Assembly (NCBI GenBank): GCA_963575745.1
Contig: CAUYUJ010016353.1
Span: forward strand, 218,752-282,751
DNA from: Prorocentrum cordatum
Taxonomy: Eukaryota > Sar > Dinophyceae > Prorocentrales > Prorocentraceae
Length of the DNA stretch: 64,000 bases
Direction: 5' to 3'
The stretch's first letter is position 1. Every line of letters starts with the position of its first letter. Position numbers and translations under genes: made by a program. The notes beneath the pieces are model-generated. The model made no database searches. It saw only the letters and a program-made list of their open reading frames with translations, and had not been told where the DNA came from. Shown here in pieces: positions 47,431 through 57,470 of the stretch.

Positions 47431-47577
47431 CATGCCATGTCGTGTGCTCCTCGATGTGTTGCATCGGTATCCCTCGGCAAAGTTCGACAGGGCGCTGTCT
47501 GCTTTTTATCCTCGCCCAGAGCTCTGGAACAGGCTTCTAGACCGCGCGCGCCCCTGCCCGCTTGCCGTGTGCAAAAG

Positions 47578-47698
47578 TCGGGCAGCGCGCAGAGGAGCAG
47601 AGGCGCCGTGCAGGATGCTGCGTGCAGTCGGGCTGCTCTGTTGGGAGGGGAGGGCCCGCAGAGCTTCGCGGTGGGTCCTGATTCGGAGGAGCTGCTCG
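47578..47698 (+). CDS. Exon, function unknown
   Basis: Acceptor GCCGTGTGCAAAAG, donor CTCG|GTGAGG. Contains AQRSRGAVQDAACSRAALLG and SFAVGPDSEELL. Phase 1 exit. Confidence 0.5.
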
Positions 47699-47787
47699 GT
47701 GAGGGGGGGGGGGGGGGCCGGAGGAGGTGGAGGAGGGGGGATACGGAACAGGAGGAGGGGAGGAGGCGGAGGAGGACACGGGGGGAG

Positions 47788-47839
47788 GATGGGGGAGGAG
47801 GAGGATGGAGGTTCGAGGATGGCAGTTCTGTTGCTTCAC
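47788..47839 (+). CDS. Possible exon ending at F3
   Basis: Out of a (GAG)n tract the frame reads EEEDGGSRMAVLLLH and ends CAC|GTGACG, the F3 start. Confidence 0.3.
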
Positions 47840-47972
47840 GTGACGTTTTTGCTGGTTGTTTTCTGCTGCCTTTTCGGGGCCTCTGGGGGCGCCTTTCGTC
47901 ACCACGGCTAAATCCACCTCGAAATTTTAGTCAGGACGCTTTGCACGAGAGGTCCGGCGGTCGATTCCTGAG
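47840..47972 (+). mobile_element. F3 TIR element
   Basis: GTGACGTTTTTGCTGG at the left, GGGGCCTCTGGGGGCGCC core, CACGAGAGGTCCGGCGGTCG at the right. Confidence 0.75.
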
Positions 47973-47979
47973 AGGAGGG

Positions 47980-48730
47980 ATGGGAGGAGGATGGGGAGGA
48001 GGAGGAAGGGGAGGAAGGGGAGGAAGGGGAGGAGGATGGGGAGGAGGAGGAAGGGGAGGAAGGGGAGGAGGGGAGGAGGGAGGAGGGGGATGAGGAGGAG
48101 GAGGAGGAGGAGGAGGAGGAGAGGGAGGAGAGGAGGAGAAGGCGGAGGAGGAGGAGGGGAGGAGGAGGAGGAGGAGGAGGATGAGGATGATGATGATGAG
48201 GAGGAGGAGGCGGAGGGACTTACGAGGGGGTCTGGCGCGCTGGCTTGGCAGGCGCTCATGAATTAGGACCGCGACCGCCAGAGTCCACGGCGGGGCCGAT
48301 AGGAGAGGAGGAGGAGGAGGAGGAGGAGGAGGAGGAGGAGGAGGATAGAAGAGGAGGAGGAGGAGGAGGAGGGAGGAGGAGAGGAGGAGGAGGAGGGAGG
48401 AGGAGGAGGAGGAGGAGGAGGAGGAGGAGGAGGAGGAGGAGGAGGAGGAGGAGGAGGAGGAGGAGGAGGAGGAGGAGGAGAGGAGGAGGAGGGAGGAGAG
48501 GAGGAGGAGGAGGAGGAGGAGGAGGAGGAGGAGGGGAGGAGGAGGGAGGAGGAAGAGGAGGAGAGGAGGAGGAGCAGGAGGAGGAGGAGGAGGGAGGAGG
48601 AGAATGAGGAGGAGGAAGAAGAAGAAGAAGAAGAGGAGGAGGAAGAGGAGGAGGGGGAGGACGAGAAGGAGGAGGACGAGGAGGATCAGGAGGAGGAGGA
48701 GGAGGAGGAGGACGAGGAGGAGGGGGAGGA
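47980..48730 (+). repeat. (GAG)n tracts
   Basis: 47980-48215 and 48300-48730, with a short unique piece (48216-48299) between. They lead into the next exon in the Glu frame. Confidence 0.95.
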
Positions 48731-48899
48731 AGAGGGTCAGCATGCCGTCGGAGCCCTGGCGCATCCGCGCGCGGCTTCCTCGCCCGGGCTCGGGGGGGGG
48801 TCTGCGGCACCACTCAGCGACGTGCTGGGGACCGAGCATGACGGGGCGAGCGCTTGTGGTGGCAAATCAGGGGAGCTTGGTATACCAGAGGAGGAGTAG
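48730..48899 (+). CDS. Likely terminal exon after poly-Glu
   Basis: Reads EEEGQHAVGALAHPRAASSP, GGGSAAPLSDVLGTEHDGAS, ACGGKSGELGIPEEE and TAG at 48897-48899, directly before GGTACCC. Natural composition after the repeat; part of the upstream (GAG)n could be translated. Confidence 0.45.
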
Positions 48900-48917
48900 G
48901 TACCCATACCCTGAGAT

Positions 48918-49067
48918 CCTGGCGACTTCCTTCTTTCGAGCCGGGCGTTTTCGCGTAATTTCGGGCCCCGGGAAACATGGCGCGAAACATGGCGCAGAAA
49001 GATAGGGTCTAGGGCTCCGGGCTCGATTATTCACGTCGTCTCATTTTTTTTTTGACGCGTCGGATCT
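48918..49067 (+). mobile_element. F21 element, best copy
   Basis: CCCTGAGATCCTGGCG and CGCGTCGGATCTCAGGG are inverted ends; 150 bp. Confidence 0.8.
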
Positions 49068-49070
49068 CAG

Positions 49071-49202
49071 GGTGCCGCTACCCTTCGCCCGTTTTCCTTT
49101 TTGTGGGCCTCCTGGGGAGGCCCTCATCTCCACCGCTGGATGCGCCTCGAAATCCTGGGCCGAACGCAGCCCGGGAGAGGTCCGGGGAGTAGCGGTATCG
49201 GT
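49071..49202 (+). mobile_element. F3 TIR element
   Basis: GTGCCGCTACCCTTCGCCC at the left, GGAGAGGTCCGGGGAGTAGC and GGTATCGGTAC at the right; it abuts F21. Confidence 0.85.
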
Positions 49203-49224
49203 ACATTTCGTTTTCCCAGTGTGG

Positions 49225-49635
49225 GTGGCAAATCATGGGGGCCTTGTGTACGTTCTTAATTCGGTCTTCAGCGTCGGCTGGCGTCGATCGGCGTCAGGTC
49301 ATCGATGGGACAGCGCCTGTGCATCGTCGATTAGCTTCGACTGGCGTCGACTTGGCGTCGGTTGGCGTCGACTAGTAGCGTCGAGCAGCGTCGATCCGGA
49401 AGAGCCGACAAGGTGGTAATGGAGGATGACGATTAATAAGTGAACGGGGGTCGTGTTCACGCGGCGGCGCCCGGGATGACGATTAGAAAACCGGCCGCGG
49501 GCCGGAAAACTATTCTTTTTAATCGTTCTCCTCCAGTCAGAATATTATGCAGAAATAACAGAAAAACCTGTTTTTTAATCGTCCTCTTTCATTTTTTTAT
49601 TAATCGTCATCCCGCATTACGGCAGGCTCCCATGA
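49225..49635 (+). mobile_element. F19 element carrying a nested F20 insertion
   Basis: Ends AATCATGGGGGCCTTGTGTACG and CAGGCTCCCATGAGTTGCC are inverted; the centre has repeated GGCGTCGA words. F20 interrupts it. Relatives: 24348-24440, 56915-57050, 58915-59098. Confidence 0.7.
49412..49619. mobile_element. F20 TIR element nested in F19
   Basis: GTAATGGAGGATGACGATTAATAA at the left and TTATTAATCGTCATCCCGCATTAC at the right, inverted over 24 bp with two mismatches. AT-richer than its surroundings. One copy. Confidence 0.85.
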
Positions 49636-49970
49636 GTTGCCGCCGAAGGGGCCGAAACGTCCGGCACTCCGTGAGATCCCGGGCCCTCGCAGGTCGGTCG
49701 AGCTCGAAGAGTGCGGCAGGAAAAGGCGGGGTCTGGGGTTCCTGGGCGTGGTGCGTCGCGATGCGGGGCATGCCTTCGCGGCGTCGGGTCTCGGGGCCCA
49801 CGGTGGCCTGGCCTGGCCGCATACGTATGTAACTGCTCAATGCGCCACCGTGTCTCGTTTTCCCCCGCCCGGGCATGCCTGTTTAGCAGCCGCGCTGCCC
49901 ACTCCACCTCCTCCTCTTGTTCATCTCTCTGGGTCTTCCTCCCCCCGCCTCCTTGTCGTCGAAGCTGTGT

Positions 49971-50147
49971 AGGGCAGTCTGCAGGGCCAATCGATGCCGC
50001 GTGCTTGTTGGACAGATGTGTCGAACAGTCTCTCCTCACGCCCTGCGGGATGATCTCCTCCTTTCTCCTGTTTGTGGTCAACGTCTGCTCGGTCTAGTTG
50101 ATTATCATCGGCTAGGCCGCCACGACTGCTTCAAAGACACGGAGTAA
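49971..50147 (+). CDS. Likely terminal exon
   Basis: Acceptor at GAAGCTGTGTAG or GGCAGTCTGCAG. Contains NRCRVLVGQMCRTVSPHALR, DDLLLSPVCGQRLLGLVDYH and RLGRHDCFKDTE with TAA at 50145-50147. Clean reading, not recognised. Confidence 0.5.
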   Translation, partial: RAVCRANRCRVLVGQMCRTVSPHALRDDLLLSPVCGQRLLGLVDYHRLGRHDCFKDTE

Positions 50148-50149
50148 GG

Positions 50150-50529
50150 GGACCAGGAGGAGGAGGAGGAAAGGGAGGAGGAGGAGGAGGAGGAGGAGGA
50201 GGAGGAGGAGGAGGAAGAGGAGGACGAGGAGGAGGGAGGAGGAGGAGGGAGGAGGAGGAGGGGGGAGGAGGAGGAGGACAGGCACGAGGACGAGAACGAG
50301 GAGAGGAAGGAGGAGAAGGAGGAGGAGGAGGAGGAGGAAGAGGAGGGTGGGCTGGCGCTACGATCCCAGTAGGAGGAGGAGGAGGAGGAGGAGGAGGAGG
50401 AGGAAGAGGAGGAAGAGGAGGAGGAGGAGAAGGAGGGAGGAGGTGGAGGAAGAGGAGGAGGGGAGGAGGGAGGAGGGAGGAGGGGAGGGAGGAGGAGGGA
50501 GGAGGGAGGAGGAGGAGGGAGGAGGAGGA
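50150..50529 (+). repeat. (GAG)n tracts
   Basis: 50150-50345 and 50370-50529 with one short unique piece (GGGCTGGCGCTACGATCCCAG). Confidence 0.95.
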
Positions 50530-50659
50530 TGGGCCCAGCCCGAGGACAACGCGGGCGCCCTCGTCGCCTGCAAGGCCTGCGGCGCGGAGGGCCCATGCGA
50601 GAAGGCGCCGCCGCCTTCCGCCGCCGCGCCGCAGGTCTGCGACCCCAGCCCCCCTCGAC
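50530..50659 (+). CDS. Exon with a CxxC motif
   Basis: Follows (GAG)n directly. Almost every codon ends in G or C. Reads WAQPEDNAGALVACKACGAE, GPCEKAPPPSAAAPQ. CKACGAEGPC could bind metal. Donor CAG|GTCTGC (50635) or CGAC|GTCTGG (50660); the second has the phase needed by the next exon. Confidence 0.6.
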
Positions 50660-50727
50660 GTCTGGAGCCTTGGGGGCCGTCTTGGGGCCTCTTGGAGGCC
50701 TTTCGGAGGCTCTGGAAGGGAGAGCAG

Positions 50728-50819
50728 AGGGCGAGGAGCTCCTCCCCAAGTGTAGGCTCAGGGACCTCTTCCCGGAGCGCATTCTGACCTGGGCCTCCGA
50801 GCTGGTCCGGGCGTGTTGA
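50728..50819 (+). CDS. Terminal exon
   Basis: Acceptor AAGGGAGAGCAG, entry phase 1, reads GEELLPKCRLRDLFPERILT, WASELVRAC, TGA at 50817-50819. The intron between the two exons is F27-type. Confidence 0.55.
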
Positions 50820-50829
50820 TGGGGAGCCA

Positions 50830-51420
50830 TCCGCGGGGAGGCCCGGCAAGCGCAAGGGAGGACGTCGAGATTGCCCGCCACCCCCCCCCTCGCCATGAGC
50901 TTGCTCTTCTAAATTCAGGCAAGGCAAGTTTACTTGCATGGCGTTCGTCGTACCCCTCTTCGCTCCCTTAGTCGGGAATCCTTAGTCGGGAATCCGATGC
51001 AGGGAATCCTGAGTTGGGCTGTAGAGTGTAGAGGCCCCATAAAGCTGTATGCGGGCCTGTAGGGATCGCGTAGGGACCCGAGCAGGTTGTGCGCATAGCC
51101 TGCGCGCACATATCTCATCGAGATCGCACGTCCATGGGGTCGTGAAAGCAAGCTCCATGGAATTGGTAGGTTGCAGGCCAAGCTTGAGGGGCCAACTGGG
51201 TTGCTGGGTTGCTGGGGGCGGGGGGGTGCCGACCCCCAGGGCTCGAGATCGATGGTCGGTCCTTCAGGGCAATCATTGACCTCAGCACCCGTGCAACGTG
51301 TGTCTATGTGCAGTGTCGTCCTGAGTGTTGCTGTTATTGCTGCAGTTGAATATTATTCCTTCTAAAGAATTATTATTGTTGGGACCCCTGGTGCGCGACC
51401 TCTGCGCCGCGCCTAGGCCG
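50830..51420. other. Low-information stretch after a terminal exon
   Basis: Contains GGCAAGTTTACTTGCATGGCG (also near 36360) and a doubled TTAGTCGGGAATCC. No gene supported. Confidence 0.3.
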
Positions 51421-51529
51421 CAGCTACATTTTCATCATTTTTTCGCGAAAGCTTCAGAAAAGTGGATTATGTCCGGATCCGGTTTTTTGTTGACGCTCGT
51501 TTTCCCTTGCAAAAAACACTAGAAAATGA

Positions 51530-52110
51530 AAATTCTTGTTCTTACTTGATCAAATTGCAAGAATCCCTTGCAAAAAATAAGGTAAAGTGGACATTCGTGC
51601 GCGCAAGACGAAATCCTTCCAAAACCTTAGGTTTCGTAACGATTTTAACATAAAAACATCAAAAACCCAATGGTTTTTTAAGAAAAAATGGTCAAAATGT
51701 CCTTCCGCGCGCGCTGTCCGAATCCCACAAAACCAATGGTTTTTCAACATTTACGTTACATGAGCTCGCGCGAGCTACTTTTTCTTGTTCTAACATAATC
51801 AAATTTCAATAATCCCTTGCAAAAAATAAGGTAAAGTGGACATTCGCGCGCGCAAGACGAAATCCTTCCAGAACCTTAGGTTTCGTAGCGATTTCAACAT
51901 AAAAACATCAAAAACCCAATGGTTTTTCAAAAAAAAATGTCCAAATTTCATCCCGCGCGCGCTGTCCGACTCCCACAAAACCAATGGTTTTTCAACATTT
52001 ATGTTACATGAGCTCGCGCGAGCTACTTTTTCTTGTTCTAACATAATCAAATTTCAATAATCCCTTGCAAAAAAAAGTAAAGTGGACATTCGCGCGCGCA
52101 AGACCAACAA
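51530..52110 (+). repeat. AT-richer ~248-bp tandem repeat, about 2.3 units
   Basis: CTTGCAAAAAATAAGGTAAAGTGGACATTCG starts at 51567, 51816 and 52063. Units contain AAAACCCAATGGTTTTT, a near-palindrome ACCAATGGTTTTTCAACATT and GAGCTCGCGCGAGCTAC. Confidence 0.95.
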
Positions 52111-52494
52111 AAAACACGACGATCTCAGGAACTTGCCCCAAAAATGTGACCAACTCCGCTCTCTCTGTCTCTCTCTCTGTCTGCTCTCTGTCTCTCTCTC
52201 TGTCTGTCTGTGTCATGTATTGTATGTCACAATTGCAGGATGCTGGGCACACGCGCGCCCCGAATAAGTGACCAAGTTCTGTGGGTGTGTACCCCACGCC
52301 AGTGTAGTAGCCACGGTCGTCCGCACGCCACGAAGTGAAGTGTCCCAACGTCATAGGGCGGGAAGCTGGGTTTGGGTGGTCGCGAAGAGTCGTTTGGATA
52401 TTTGGTAGAGCTTGAACTGCCCCCCCACGAAGTGGGGGTATTGTCTCGCGTCGCATGAAAACCCTGGCACTGGTGAGAACACTGAGCGTTCGGG

Positions 52495-52501
52495 TAAAAT
52501 G

Positions 52502-52539
<38 letters not shown>

Positions 52540-52830
52540 GGTTGTTGTTGCTGCGTTGTTGTTGTCGTCCTCGTCCTCGTCCGCGACCCGCCCGCGACCC
52601 ACCTCGCGACCCACCTCGCGACCCGCCCACGACCCACCCGCGACCCACCCACATCTGATCTGACGACAGAATCGACGCCTCCTGCGGGCTTCTTGTACAG
52701 CTTATGAAAGCAATATGGCGCCGTCGGCGGGCTTCTTCAGAGCCTCGCAGACTGCTGACGACCCCCATCGCCTGCTCACTCTTATTCGTAGCTGCGGTGT
52801 GCTATATACTTTCTCTGGGGAGTGGTTTTT
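52495..52830 (+). repeat. F29 composite: (TTG)n + CGACCCACC array + tail
   Basis: (TTG)n at 52502-52545, (GACCCACCCGC)n at 52575-52650, then a tail with CTCACTCTTATTCGTAGCTGCGG. The larger copy at 61808-62545 has the same order (tail CTCACTCTTATCCGCAACTGCGG). Confidence 0.8.
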
Positions 52831-52854
52831 GAATCTCATACCTGCCCCCCCTGA

Positions 52855-53020
52855 GGGTGGATTCTGACCACTGCGAAATGCCTGCGCCCGCCTTGTCTGG
52901 GTGCTGTGCAGAAGACGTTCCAGAATCTGAACGCGTGCGGGCGCTGTCGCACGGCAGAGTTGGACTCCATTGGTGTCCACTCTTGGCTGTGTCCCACTGC
53001 GGAATCCTTTCTGGCGACCC
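52855..53020 (+). CDS. Possible exon before an F1 element
   Basis: Reads HCEMPAPALSGCCAEDVPES and RVGLHWCPLLAVSHCGILSG. Splice sites are not convincing and the minus strand is open. Confidence 0.25.
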
Positions 53021-53025
53021 TAGGG

Positions 53026-53187
53026 TTAGGTCGGGCACGTCCTCCTACAGGCGGAGCTTGGGAGAACAAATCGAAATATTCAAACAATGCCAAACATAGT
53101 AAGAAGCAGTCGGAAAATCGTCCCCAGGGTATTTGTTTGACACAATTTTTGAATACTCCTCCTGTAGAGGGACACAGCCCGACTTCA
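53026..53187 (+). mobile_element. F1 TIR element, copy 5
   Basis: TTAGGTCGGGCACGTCCTCCTACAGGCGGA at the left, ACTCCTCCTGTAGAGGGACACAGCCCGACTTCA at the right. A second, left-truncated copy is at 53262-53382. Confidence 0.85.
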
Positions 53188-53462
53188 CCCAAGGGATGTT
53201 TTCCCAGGAAGGGCGTGGCACACCAACAGAAACTCCGGAGCAGCCCTTGGCCAGGCGCTTAGAAGTTTTCCAAAAAATACCCAACATGCCAAACATACTA
53301 TGAAGTAGTCGGACAATCGTCCCTTATTGTGTTTTTGCAGCAAATGTTTGAATACTCCTCCTGTATAGGGGCAGGCCCGACCCAACCCGAGGGATGGTCT
53401 CCCAGGCAGGGCGTGGCACACCAAGAGAAAAACTCCGGCGCGGCCCCTGGCCAGGCGCCCAG
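53188..53462 (+). repeat. Duplicated F1 flank
   Basis: AAGGGATGTTTTCCCAGGAAGGGCGTGGCACACCAA (53190-53226) recurs as GAGGGATGGTCTCCCAGGCAGGGCGTGGCACACCAA (53388-53424), each behind an F1 right end. Confidence 0.85.
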
Positions 53463-53539
53463 GCCCCACAGGGCCTCACCACCTGCGCCCTGCTCGGGCC
53501 TCTGTCCGGTGCCCAGTCGCAGCCAGGAGATGGGACGAG

Positions 53540-53840
53540 CCTTCCCAAAACCTGCCTCAGGAACCTTCCTCAGGAGCCTTCCTAAAACCGCCCTGAAACC
53601 TTCCCAAAGCCTCCCTAAAAACCTTCCTAGAACCTTGCTCTCGGGAGCCTTCTTCGAGCCTCCCTAAAGCCTTCCTCAGGAAGGCTCTTTTTTTTGGGGG
53701 GGAGAACCGTCCCAAAACCTTCCCAAAACCTTCCTCAGGAAGGCTTTTTTTTTTGGGGGGGGGGGAAGAAGAAGAACCTTCCTAAAACCTGCCTCAGGGG
53801 GGGTTTTGTTGGCAGAATCTTCCTAAACACATTCATAAAA
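53540..53840 (+). repeat. CCTTCCTAAAACC tandem repeat
   Basis: Degenerate 12-14 base units with AGGAAGGCT(T)n GGGGGG inserts. Confidence 0.85.
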
Positions 53841-53950
53841 CTTTCCTCCAGAGGGTTTCTTGTAACAAAAGCAAGGTGGGAAACAAACAAAACACAAGTC
53901 CTTCGCCAGGCACCCAGCGCCCCCTCGCTCCTGGCTCCAAGCCCCCGCAG

Positions 53951-54050
53951 GCCATCGAGACCGTGGCCGTCTTGCCGATGGACCTCTGCGCGAGTGTGCC
54001 CGAGGACTTCGTCGTGAGGGAGAGGGCCCCGATGATCAGAAGAGGGGAAG
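53951..54050 (+). CDS. Exon before an F2/F3 intron
   Basis: Acceptor GCTCCAAGCCCCCGCAG, donor GAAG|GTACAC. 100 bases. Reads AIETVAVLPMDLCASVPEDF, VVRERAPMIRRGE and leaves in phase 1, which the exon at 54388 completes. Not recognised. Confidence 0.55.
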
Positions 54051-54239
54051 GTACACGCTGGTCGTTTGAAGTAGGTGTTTCTGGATTCCCAGACCCCAAT
54101 CTATTTCAGGCGCCTTCCTACTTCAAGAATCGATATGTGCCTGTTGTGCTTTGTTGCTCTTTGGGCGGGCCTGAACCGAATCTACTTTATCTGCCCTCCT
54201 ACTTCATGCTTCCCCCTACTTCTTCCGACTGGCGGGTAC
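54051..54239 (+). mobile_element. F2 TIR element at a splice donor
   Basis: GTAC at 54051-54054 and 54236-54239 bracket ACGCTGGTCGTTTGAAGTAGG...CCTACTTCTTCCGACTGGCGG. The first GTAC is the donor of the exon; the second opens F3. Confidence 0.85.
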
Positions 54240-54360
54240 TGATGATGCTGCCTTTCTCGAGTTTTCGCCTTTCTGGGCCTCCCGGGAGGCCCTCGTCGCC
54301 ACGGATTCGCCTCGACACCTTGGGCAGAACTCACCGTAGGAGGGGCCTGGCGAGTAGCGG
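54236..54360 (+). mobile_element. F3 TIR element following F2
   Basis: GTACTGATGATGCTGCC at the left, GGGCCTCCCGGGAGGCCC core, GGCGAGTAGCGGTGCC at the right. Confidence 0.8.
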
Positions 54361-54387
54361 TGCCGTCTTTCTTGCTTGCCCCCCCAG

Positions 54388-54449
54388 ATGAAGGGGAGGA
54401 CTTCAACATTCTGGCTCCCCCGAAGCTCAGCATCGCCTATCGGGGAAGC
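54388..54449 (+). CDS. Exon after the F2/F3 intron
   Basis: Acceptor TTTCTTGCTTGCCCCCCCAG; two bases complete the split codon to Asp; reads EGEDFNILAPPKLSIAYRGS; donor AGC|GTAAGA. The frame is open to a TGA at 54564-54566, so a longer terminal form is possible. A further candidate (54545-54597, REPESNLSFGLVILLMP) ends at the next F3. Confidence 0.5.
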
Positions 54450-54597
54450 GTAAGACTCGAGTACGCTGGAGCTCGGGTCTGCCGACGCTCTTTGACGAGC
54501 GCGTCCTGGGTTTTGACGGCCCAGCTTTCGTGGGATGTTTGCAGCGGGAGCCTGAGTCAAATTTGAGTTTCGGGCTCGTCATTCTCCTGATGCCCCC

Positions 54598-54710
54598 GTG
54601 ACGGCGGCCCTGTTTGGCGTTTTTCGTCCGCTCTGGGTCTCCAGGGGGGCGTCTCGTCGCTGCGGCGGGATGCGCCTCGAAAAACGCGCGAAGATGCACC
54701 CCGCCAGGGG
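54598..54710 (+). mobile_element. F3-like element, eroded
   Basis: GTGACGGCGGCCCTGTTTGGCG at the left, GGGTCTCCAGGGGGGCGTCTCGTCG core, GATGCGCCTCGAAAA. Confidence 0.65.
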
Positions 54711-54788
54711 GTCTGGGGGCAGATTTGTTGAGCGGACTTGGTTCTTCTTTGTGATTGCGTCGCGTCGCCTTCGCAATTTTTCGTGCAG

Positions 54789-54917
54789 TGCCCATCCCCG
54801 TGTTTGTTCAAGTGGCTTACGCCAGTCCGACAGCCCCCATCGGAGTAGAGATGTCCAGGGCGTTGGATAGAATCTATTGGAGCTGGAGTGGCTGGGTGTG
54901 TTTTCACGCCCGCGAAG
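54789..54917 (+). CDS. Exon, function unknown
   Basis: Acceptor GCAATTTTTCGTGCAG, donor GCGAAG|GTGGAG. In phase 1 it reads PIPVFVQVAYASPTAPIGVE, MSRALDRIYWSWSGWVCFHA. The entry phase does not fit the candidate before it, so an exon may be missed. Confidence 0.45.
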
Positions 54918-55916
54918 GTGGAGGAGAAGGAGGTTACGGAGGAGGAAGAAAAGGAGGAGGAGGAGGAGAAGGAGGAGGAGGAGGAGGAGGACTGGAGGTG
55001 GGAAGGAGGAGGGCGGAGGGAGGAAGGAAGGAATTTCGAGGTGCAAGGGGGGCTGTTAGGATTGTCGCGGGGCTGCTTTAGGGCTTCTGGGAAGCTTCCG
55101 GTGGAGGCTTTGCTGATCCTTTTGTCGGCTCCCGGTGGGCTCGTGGGGCTGGCTGGGGCGCAAACCCTTCAGGATGGACATGAGAGCCTCTTCGAATGTG
55201 TCTCAGGGGCCTCTTAGAGTGCTGTGGGAACATCTGGTGGTCGTTTTGGCCTCTTGGGAGCCTTTTCGGTGCCTCTTGGGGGCCTCTTAGAGGCCTCCTG
55301 GGGTGCCTCCTGGGGACCTCCTGGAGGCGCCTCGGGGTCCCTGGGTGGGCTTGTGGGGCCACGACGAGGGACAAGGCTCAGAGGTGTCGGTTCGTATTGC
55401 TCCTTTTTTGGGCCTTTCTCGGGGCCTTCGTGGGCCGTCGCAGGGCCGTCTTGGAGCTATATTGGGCCGTCTTCGGGCCCTCTTGATGGCCTCCCAGGCT
55501 GTCCTGGGGCGATCTTTGGGGGCCCTTGAGGCCGTATCGGATGATGCCAAGACGACAGAATAGGTATGTCGAACATGTGCGTTTTCTCGTTGGAATGGGG
55601 CGATTTGGGCGTCGTGTGGCCCTCTCGGCAGTCCTCCTCGGAGCACTCTTGGGCCGTCCTGGCGGCTTCGTGGGATGTCTTGTAGCCGTCTTGGACAGGT
55701 TTTGGGGCTCTCTGGAGGCTCTTGAGGCCCCGGAAGTGTTTTTGGCGAGCTCGTCCCCTCGTTCTCCCCCCAGGGGGATGGGGGGCTCAAATCGGATTTT
55801 GGACCCTGTGTGAGGGGGAGGGGGGGAGGGGGTGAGCCAACTATTTCACACCCCTTGTCACCCCCAGCAAGCGGGGGGTCGGCGGATACATAAGCGGTTG
55901 GTCGGAGAATCCATAT

Positions 55917-55918
55917 GG

Positions 55919-55949
<31 letters not shown>

Positions 55950-55985
55950 AACATATATATATATACGTGTATATATATACACATA
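55917..55985. repeat. (AT)n/(TATG)n microsatellite
   Basis: GGATATATATATATATATATATATATG and relatives, the strongest AT island in the window. Confidence 0.98.
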
Positions 55986-57169
55986 GGATTGCACTCGCGC
56001 TTCGCGCCACGCTCCTTTGTCCTTCAATTTCGGGCTGCAGGCGGAATGAGGGATAGGTGAATTAGCAAGTCAACATGTAAATCCTTGTCGCCGTTTTCGT
56101 CGTCCTCATGATAGCTTGTTCTTTTTGTCCTTCCCTCATATTTCCTCGTCCTCTTCCTCATGCTCACCTTACCGGTAAGTTTATTTGCAAAGGTTCTTCC
56201 TGAAAAAACCTCTTGGCGGCCTCACGAAACCCTTTTCGGAGCTTCTGGAGGCCCTCTGGGCATCTTTTTGGGGCCTTTGGCGGCTTCCTCGGGCCACCTG
56301 GCTGCAGACACCACGATCTCCCTGCCCTGAACGACCCGATCTCGATCTGGATCGCTTCGGGGTGCGTCTTGGGGCCATCTTGCACCGTCATGGGGCTCTC
56401 TTCGGGCCATATTGGGTCCTTCTTGTGCCGTCTTTGGGCTCTCTTGATCTGTCTGCAGCCCCTTTTTGTACGTTTTGGGACGATGTTCGCCGCCTCCACT
56501 GGGTGGTCTCGGGCGCACTGGAGACCAAGGAACCGAGCATCCAAAATTTTACGCCAGATTCACGGGACATCCAAGTTTTCGTTGCGTTTGGAGGGCCTCT
56601 GCCCTGGCATCGCTCGCACGTGTTGTTTTTCGGCGAGGGCCATCAAGGATCATCGTGGACCATCTTGCGAAAAGATAGACGCACGACACCGAACAGTGCA
56701 CGGGGAATGGACGTCCGAGCGATGGCGAGCTTATAGGTGTTCTTTGGGCCGTCTTCGGGCGTCTGCTGGATGTCTGGAGCCGCTTGGGGCTCTCGCGGGG
56801 CCGTTAGGACCCCGTCGTGGCCGCTTGAAGCCCGCTTGGGGGGACGTCCAGGAGGCCTGGATGGCCCAATTCGAGGGCCCTTCTGCAAGGCATCCAGGGA
56901 TTGATTTCTTGAGTAGCAAGTCGTGGGAGCCTTGTGTACCCTCGTAAGTCTGCGTTTAGAGCGCAGTGGCGTCGATTATCGTCGGGTAAACGATGAGAGA
57001 ATGCCAGTTTTTGAGTCGATTAGCTCCGAGGAGCGTCGATTAGCGTCGAGCTTGGATTCTCGGATGCCTGGCTCAAGCGAGGCCCGAGGGACCTCGGGGG
57101 AGGCCAACTGTACACTTACACCGACCATGGCTATGCCGATCCTGGGCCCAGGATAGGCCTGCGTAGGTG

Positions 57170-57370
57170 TATGGCCGGCGTCCTCCTACCCACCGTGGGC
57201 GCGCTAGCCGTGTGTTAGCGTAGGACAACCGATTGTAGGAAGGCGTGGTCCGTAGCCAAACCAATTGTAGGATCGCGTGGTTCGTGTTTTCCCACAACTC
57301 GCTGTGTCGCTTTCGTTCGATACATTCGCATGTTTGAAATGTAGGCAGCAGTAGTTCGTGATTTCCTACA
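57170..57370 (+). repeat. Short direct repeat region
   Basis: CAACCGATTGTAGGAAGGCGTGGTCCGT and CCAATTGTAGGATCGCGTGGTTCGT are diverged copies 35 bp apart; TCCTACA/TGTAGGA words recur. Confidence 0.6.
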
Positions 57371-57371
57371 G

Positions 57372-57470
57372 TTTGTTTTGCGTGAGCTCGGTGTCACAAA
57401 AACAAGATTCCCAACCGCGCCGTTGACCAAGCACGCCGTCAGCGCGGCCTTGGACCCAGACGTCCGATAA
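57372..57470 (+). CDS. Likely terminal exon
   Basis: Acceptor GTTCGTGATTTCCTACAG, phase 0, 32 residues: FVLRELGVTKTRFPTAPLTK, HAVSAALDPDVR, TAA at 57468-57470. Protein-like, not recognised. Confidence 0.45.
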   Translation, partial: FVLRELGVTKTRFPTAPLTKHAVSAALDPDVR

